Below are positions 60,806-64,000 of a stretch of 64,000 nt of DNA, in pieces. The notes under the pieces are model-generated. The model had not been told where the DNA came from. It made no database searches and was given only the letters and a program-made list of their open reading frames with translations. The first letter of the stretch is position 1. The number at the start of each line of letters is the position of its first letter. A program made the translations under genes and the position numbers. The stretch is from Thermococcus litoralis DSM 5473. GTDB lineage: Archaea; Methanobacteriota_B; Thermococci; Thermococcales; Thermococcaceae. The stretch lies in contig NC_022084.1 of assembly GCF_000246985.2 (NCBI RefSeq), positions 938,187 through 1,002,186 on the forward strand. Reading direction: 5' to 3'.

Positions 60806-62248
60806 ATGCGCATTGAGGACGTTTACATCTGGGACATAAATGCCAAGTGGCTTGGTGTATCTCCATTTCAGCTCATGGAGAATGCTGGTGCTGGCGTTGC
60901 AAAGATTATAGAAGAGAAGTTTGGTAAGGGCTTAAAAATAGCAGTCTTTTCTGGAACGGGCAACAACGGCGGTGATGGGTTCGTAACAGCGAGACACCTC
61001 AGCTTCGACAACGACGTTACCCTCTTCATGATTGGCGATGAAACAAAAATTAGAAGCGATGAGGCAAAGCACAACTGGGAGATTCTCAAAAAGCTCGACT
61101 TTGTGAAGATCAAAGTTCTCAAAGACTCTTCTTACATCAAGTCCCTCGACCTTTCTGGCTTTGATGTTATAGTGGATGCCCTCCTTGGAGCGGGGACGAA
61201 AGGAGAACCGAGGGAGCCGATACGCTCAGCAATCGAGAAAATAAACGAGTATGCAGGAAAGGCGAAGATAGTGAGCGTTGATTTACCAAGTGGCTATCCG
61301 AGTAACGTTCGCGTTAAGTGTGATTTTGCCGTCACCTTCCAGTGGGACAAGGAGGAATACGAAGGCTTTGAGCGCGTCATAGCAAAGATAGGCTACCCAA
61401 AGGAGCTTTACCATTTAGTGGGCCCGGGAGATGCAAAGTTTGCCTTGAAGAAGAAGGGCGAGCACAAGGGGCAGAACGGGAAGCTCCTCGTGATCGGCGG
61501 AAGCGAGGACTACTTCGGTGCGCCGTATCTTGCGGCAAAAGCCGCTTCCTACCTCGTTGATCTGGTCTATCTAGCGATGCCTGAATACTCCGCCAGAAGA
61601 ATAAACGACCCCAACCTAATCCTGCGCCCCTTTGATGGCAAAAACTTCAGGAAGGAAGACGTTGAGGATATTTTGACTCTTGCTGAGGGCGTTGATGCCG
61701 TTGTTATCGGCCCCGGAATTGGAACTAAGCCGGAGACGAAGGAGTTCATCCTTGAGTTCCTCCGCTGGTGCGAGAAGCCTGTGGTCATAGATGCAGACGC
61801 TCTAAAGGCTGTCGCCGAGGATTTGGACGTCCTTAAGGGTAAAAAATTCGTCTTGACACCTCACGCTGGTGAATTCAGGATACTGTTTGGAGAAAAGCCC
61901 GAAGGGAGCCTTGAAGAGAAAGCAAAGCTTGTAATGGAAAAAGCCAATGCAGTGGGTGGCACTATCTTGCTCAAAGGGGTTTACGATATAACAAGCGATG
62001 GCAAAATCTGGAAGTACAATAAAACTGGAAACAGAGGCATGACGACTGGAGGAACTGGAGATGTGCTCGCTGGAATAGTTGGGGCTTTGCTCGCACTGGG
62101 CAACGAGCCTTTAAGAGCGGCAAGTGTTGGTGCTTTTCTCAACGGCATAGCTGGGAATATGGTAAAAGATGAAATGGGAGAGAACTTCACCGCTTTGGAC
62201 GTGGCTAAAAAAGTTCCATTTGTTATCAAGCGGGTTCTTGAATTCTAA
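60806..62248 (+). CDS. nnr: Bifunctional NAD(P)H-hydrate epimerase/dehydratase
   Basis: 480 residues. N-terminal epimerase (YjeF_N) with FSGTGNNGGDGFVTARHL; C-terminal ADP-dependent dehydratase with GKLLVIGGSEDYFGAPYLAA and GGTGDVLAGIVGA, the catalytic aspartate motif. The enzyme repairs heat- or enzyme-damaged NAD(P)H, which matters at high temperature. ATG 60806 follows GGTGGTGCTC. Its stop overlaps the convergent regulator gene by four bases. Confidence 0.93.
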   Translation: MRIEDVYIWDINAKWLGVSPFQLMENAGAGVAKIIEEKFGKGLKIAVFSGTGNNGGDGFVTARHLSFDNDVTLFMIGDETKIRSDEAKHNWEILKKLDFVKIKVLKDSSYIKSLDLSGFDVIVDALLGAGTKGEPREPIRSAIEKINEYAGKAKIVSVDLPSGYPSNVRVKCDFAVTFQWDKEEYEGFERVIAKIGYPKELYHLVGPGDAKFALKKKGEHKGQNGKLLVIGGSEDYFGAPYLAAKAASYLVDLVYLAMPEYSARRINDPNLILRPFDGKNFRKEDVEDILTLAEGVDAVVIGPGIGTKPETKEFILEFLRWCEKPVVIDADALKAVAEDLDVLKGKKFVLTPHAGEFRILFGEKPEGSLEEKAKLVMEKANAVGGTILLKGVYDITSDGKIWKYNKTGNRGMTTGGTGDVLAGIVGALLALGNEPLRAASVGAFLNGIAGNMVKDEMGENFTALDVAKKVPFVIKRVLEF

Positions 62249-62805
62249 TCCTCCAGTTTTAGGAGTTTTCTTAATTCTTTTGCTTCCTCTTGAAGCTCGG
62301 GGGAATTTATCAATACTAGAAGGTTCATGAGATGGATGAACTCTATTGGGTTTAAGTCAAAGCCCTCGATACGCTTAGCAAATTTGCTTGAAAACATATC
62401 CAGTGTTCTCAGAAATCTCTCGACAATTTTTATGAAAGTCTTTTTATCTTCAATATCAAATCCGGCATTTTTGAATAGATTATAGAGCATTTCTGCCTCC
62501 CGGCGATGGATGGCCTTCATTATTGGTGTTGTTATGTCTCCTTCTTGATAAGGTGCAATCAAAAATACCCGTGCACTCCTTCGATAGAGGGTTTCGTTTC
62601 CATCTCTCCCAACTTCTTCCACAAATCCAGCTTTCTCAAGGAGGTTTATGTGTCGATATATCGTTGAGGGACTCTTTTTTAATGTAACACTAAGTTCGGA
62701 AACAGACATTGGGCGTTCTCTGAGAAGGTTAACTATCTCAAGCCTTGTTCTATCTCCTAATAGCTTAATTTTCTCGGGATCAGTAACAATCAGTACCTCT
62801 TTCAT
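62245..62805 (-). CDS. ArsR-like winged-helix regulator
   Basis: 186 residues. IVTDPEKIKLLGDRTRLEIV and MSVSELSVTLKKSPSTIYRH-INLLEKAGF form a winged helix, with a helical C-terminal domain. It resembles the regulator at 63149 in layout, so the two are paralogs flanking the DUF211 gene. The target is unknown. Confidence 0.8.
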   Translation of the reverse strand: MKEVLIVTDPEKIKLLGDRTRLEIVNLLRERPMSVSELSVTLKKSPSTIYRHINLLEKAGFVEEVGRDGNETLYRRSARVFLIAPYQEGDITTPIMKAIHRREAEMLYNLFKNAGFDIEDKKTFIKIVERFLRTLDMFSSKFAKRIEGFDLNPIEFIHLMNLLVLINSPELQEEAKELRKLLKLED

Positions 62806-62818
62806 AAATCCTCTACTC

Positions 62819-63124
62819 TCAAAATTCTTCTAGCCTATCTTGAGGGGTCTCGCTTTCCTCAATAATTTTCTTCCCCGCAGCAACCATATCAATGCTGTGC
62901 ACGACCCCGCCAAACTCTTCTATAGTTCTTACAATCTCTTCATAATCTAAATTATCTCCGACGATGGTTATCTTTACGTTTTCCGTTTCTTTATCTATCT
63001 CCACGAGGGTAATGTTAACACCATCCACTCCATTCAGCTCACTCAATCCCAAAGCCAGCTCAGTAACCATAGGCTGGTGAGGTTTAAGCACATCCAACAC
63101 GAGAAGTCTAATCCCTTTTGCCAT
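62819..63124 (-). CDS. DUF211 protein
   Basis: 101 residues matching the archaeal DUF211 family: IRLLVLDVLKPHQPMVTELA, DGVNITLVEIDKETENVKIT, and GGVVHSIDMVAAGKKII. It has a ferredoxin-like fold and forms oligomers. Its role is unknown. It lies between two winged-helix regulator genes in the same direction, 24 bp below the first. Confidence 0.85.
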   Translation of the reverse strand: MAKGIRLLVLDVLKPHQPMVTELALGLSELNGVDGVNITLVEIDKETENVKITIVGDNLDYEEIVRTIEEFGGVVHSIDMVAAGKKIIEESETPQDRLEEF

Positions 63125-63148
63125 TTTCTATCCCGTTTCCATTTGAAT

Positions 63149-63730
63149 TTACTCCTTTTTAAGTATTTCTCCAAGCTTTCTCAAGAGCTCCACTGCCTCC
63201 TCATCCCTTCCAAGCTCTGCCATGGTAAGCCAATCAATGGCATGGATTATGTCCTCATTTGAAAATTCCTTGAGAGCTTCTTCCTTTTCCTCTATTTCTG
63301 CAGAAATTTTCGCTGTGTACGAATGCTCCTTCTCCAAGAGTCTGTCCATTATGTTTAACAGTTCTTCCTCATCAAACTCATACCCAAGGGCTTTGAAGAC
63401 ATCGAGCTTTGTCTTTAACCTTGATCTGGCCAGATATCTAAGCTCCTCGTCTCCGAGATAGAGATTTATGTAAAATACATCCGCAGTTCTCCCGTAGTAT
63501 TTTTCCACCAAGTTTCCTTTCATTTCGGTTCTTTTTACCTCCACTAGACCGGCTTCCTTTAGCTTTTCGATGTGGTGGTAGATTGTCTGTGGTGTTTTCC
63601 CGAGAATTTCGCTAAGCTGTGAAATCGTCATCTCCCTGTTTCTGAGCAATCTCAATATCTGCCTCCTCGTATCTTCCAGCATTAGCTTTATTACCTCTGG
63701 GTCCGTGATCAGTTTAACCTTCTTTTTCAT
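63149..63730 (-). CDS. ArsR-like winged-helix regulator
   Basis: 193 residues from ATG 63730 (GGTGGGAGCG site). LITDPEVIKLMLEDTRRQIL and MTISQLSEILGKTPQTIYHH-IEKLKEAGLV give the winged helix; a helical C-terminal domain (TAKISAEIEEKEEALKEFSN) follows. Its promoter region is divergent from the ADP-forming acyl-CoA synthetase gene at 63870, a possible target. Confidence 0.82.
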   Translation of the reverse strand: MKKKVKLITDPEVIKLMLEDTRRQILRLLRNREMTISQLSEILGKTPQTIYHHIEKLKEAGLVEVKRTEMKGNLVEKYYGRTADVFYINLYLGDEELRYLARSRLKTKLDVFKALGYEFDEEELLNIMDRLLEKEHSYTAKISAEIEEKEEALKEFSNEDIIHAIDWLTMAELGRDEEAVELLRKLGEILKKE

Positions 63731-63869
63731 CGCTCCCACCAATTTTAACGCTCTAACAAAAATTTAAGCGTTCCACCATATAACCTTTTTCCCTAAACCT
63801 GGAAAATCTTATAAATGTAAAATCCCCACATCGAACAACAAGCATGATCATTATTGCGGAGGGGATGGC

Positions 63870-64000
63870 ATGAATTTGGACTTCCTGTTCTATCCAAAAA
63901 GTGTCGCTGTCATTGGAGCATCGAACAAAGAGGGAAAAATTGGGAACGCTATAATGAAAAACCTCATAAACTTTGGTTTTAAGGGTAAGATTTATCCAGT
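63870..64000 (+). CDS. ADP-forming acyl-CoA synthetase alpha subunit (N-terminus, cut by window edge)
   Basis: The visible 43 residues (MNLDFLFYPKSVAVIGASNK-EGKIGNAIMKNLINFGFKGK) match the CoA-binding domain start of NDP-forming acetyl/acyl-CoA synthetases, which make ATP from acyl-CoA in peptide fermentation. ATG 63870 follows GGAGGGGATGGC. The rest lies beyond the window, so alpha-only and fused alpha-beta forms cannot be told apart. Confidence 0.82.
   Translation, partial: MNLDFLFYPKSVAVIGASNKEGKIGNAIMKNLINFGFKGKIYP

Overview
This window comes from a hyperthermophilic archaeon of the order Thermococcales, most likely a low-GC Thermococcus. The signs are genus-typical genes (RadA, NucS/EndoMS, an ADP-forming acyl-CoA synthetase, a CGP-CTERM-like protein, DUF473, PAC2, DUF211), archaeal TATA promoters with many leaderless or GGTG-led starts, and CCA-encoding tRNA genes. 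No ribosomal RNA, CRISPR array or cas operon was seen.

Layout. 0-10.6 kb is a surface-glycan locus: AglB (cut by the left edge), a flippase, GT2/GT4 glycosyltransferases, an HprK-like kinase and a 1251-residue membrane protein. Two of its glycosyltransferases are broken by three single-base shifts at homopolymers. 10.7-15.2 kb is an accessory zone with PIN/UPF0175 and DUF4258/DUF2283 toxin-antitoxin (TA) pairs, TA remnants and a complete IS607-type transposon (serine recombinase plus TnpB). 15.5-21.7 kb holds an ABC-transporter operon and a membrane-bound winged-helix protein, tied together by GAAAC boxes spaced 10 bp apart in three promoters. 21.7-26.5 kb encodes small membrane and secreted proteins. 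26.7-35.9 kb is core: macro domain, MTA/SAH deaminase, MTA phosphorylase, NucS and RadA with a large intein.

36.0-37.2 kb looks like a chromosomal replication origin. Two G-string ORB-like boxes in inverted orientation flank an AT-rich stretch, with mini-ORBs on both sides, but there is no orc1/cdc6 gene in the window. Next to it is a PIN-nuclease plus CARF-domain gene pair. 39.3-51.5 kb is mostly housekeeping and transport, with two tRNAs. 51.5-60.6 kb is a second glycan/TA region with many gene remnants. 60.8-64 kb is core again (Nnr, winged-helix regulators, DUF211, ADP-forming acyl-CoA synthetase).

The most unusual pattern is a dispersed mobile sequence. Intact 46-47 bp copies lie at 12.9, 21.9, 36.35, 52.35 and 60.65 kb and a partial copy at 11.46 kb. 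Each intact copy follows TTAC, has a T/C-rich left tip, one GC-rich hairpin and a YCAG right tip. A 404 bp relative interrupts an MFS gene at 47.4 kb; it keeps hairpins at both ends and carries about 310 bp of GC-rich, hairpin-dense sequence behind its own TATA box. Removing the copies restores reading frame exactly in two genes, and a paralogous uninterrupted site exists for a third copy. This fits non-autonomous IS200/IS605-type elements, the long one possibly carrying an omega-RNA-like transcript. Their transposase is not in the window.
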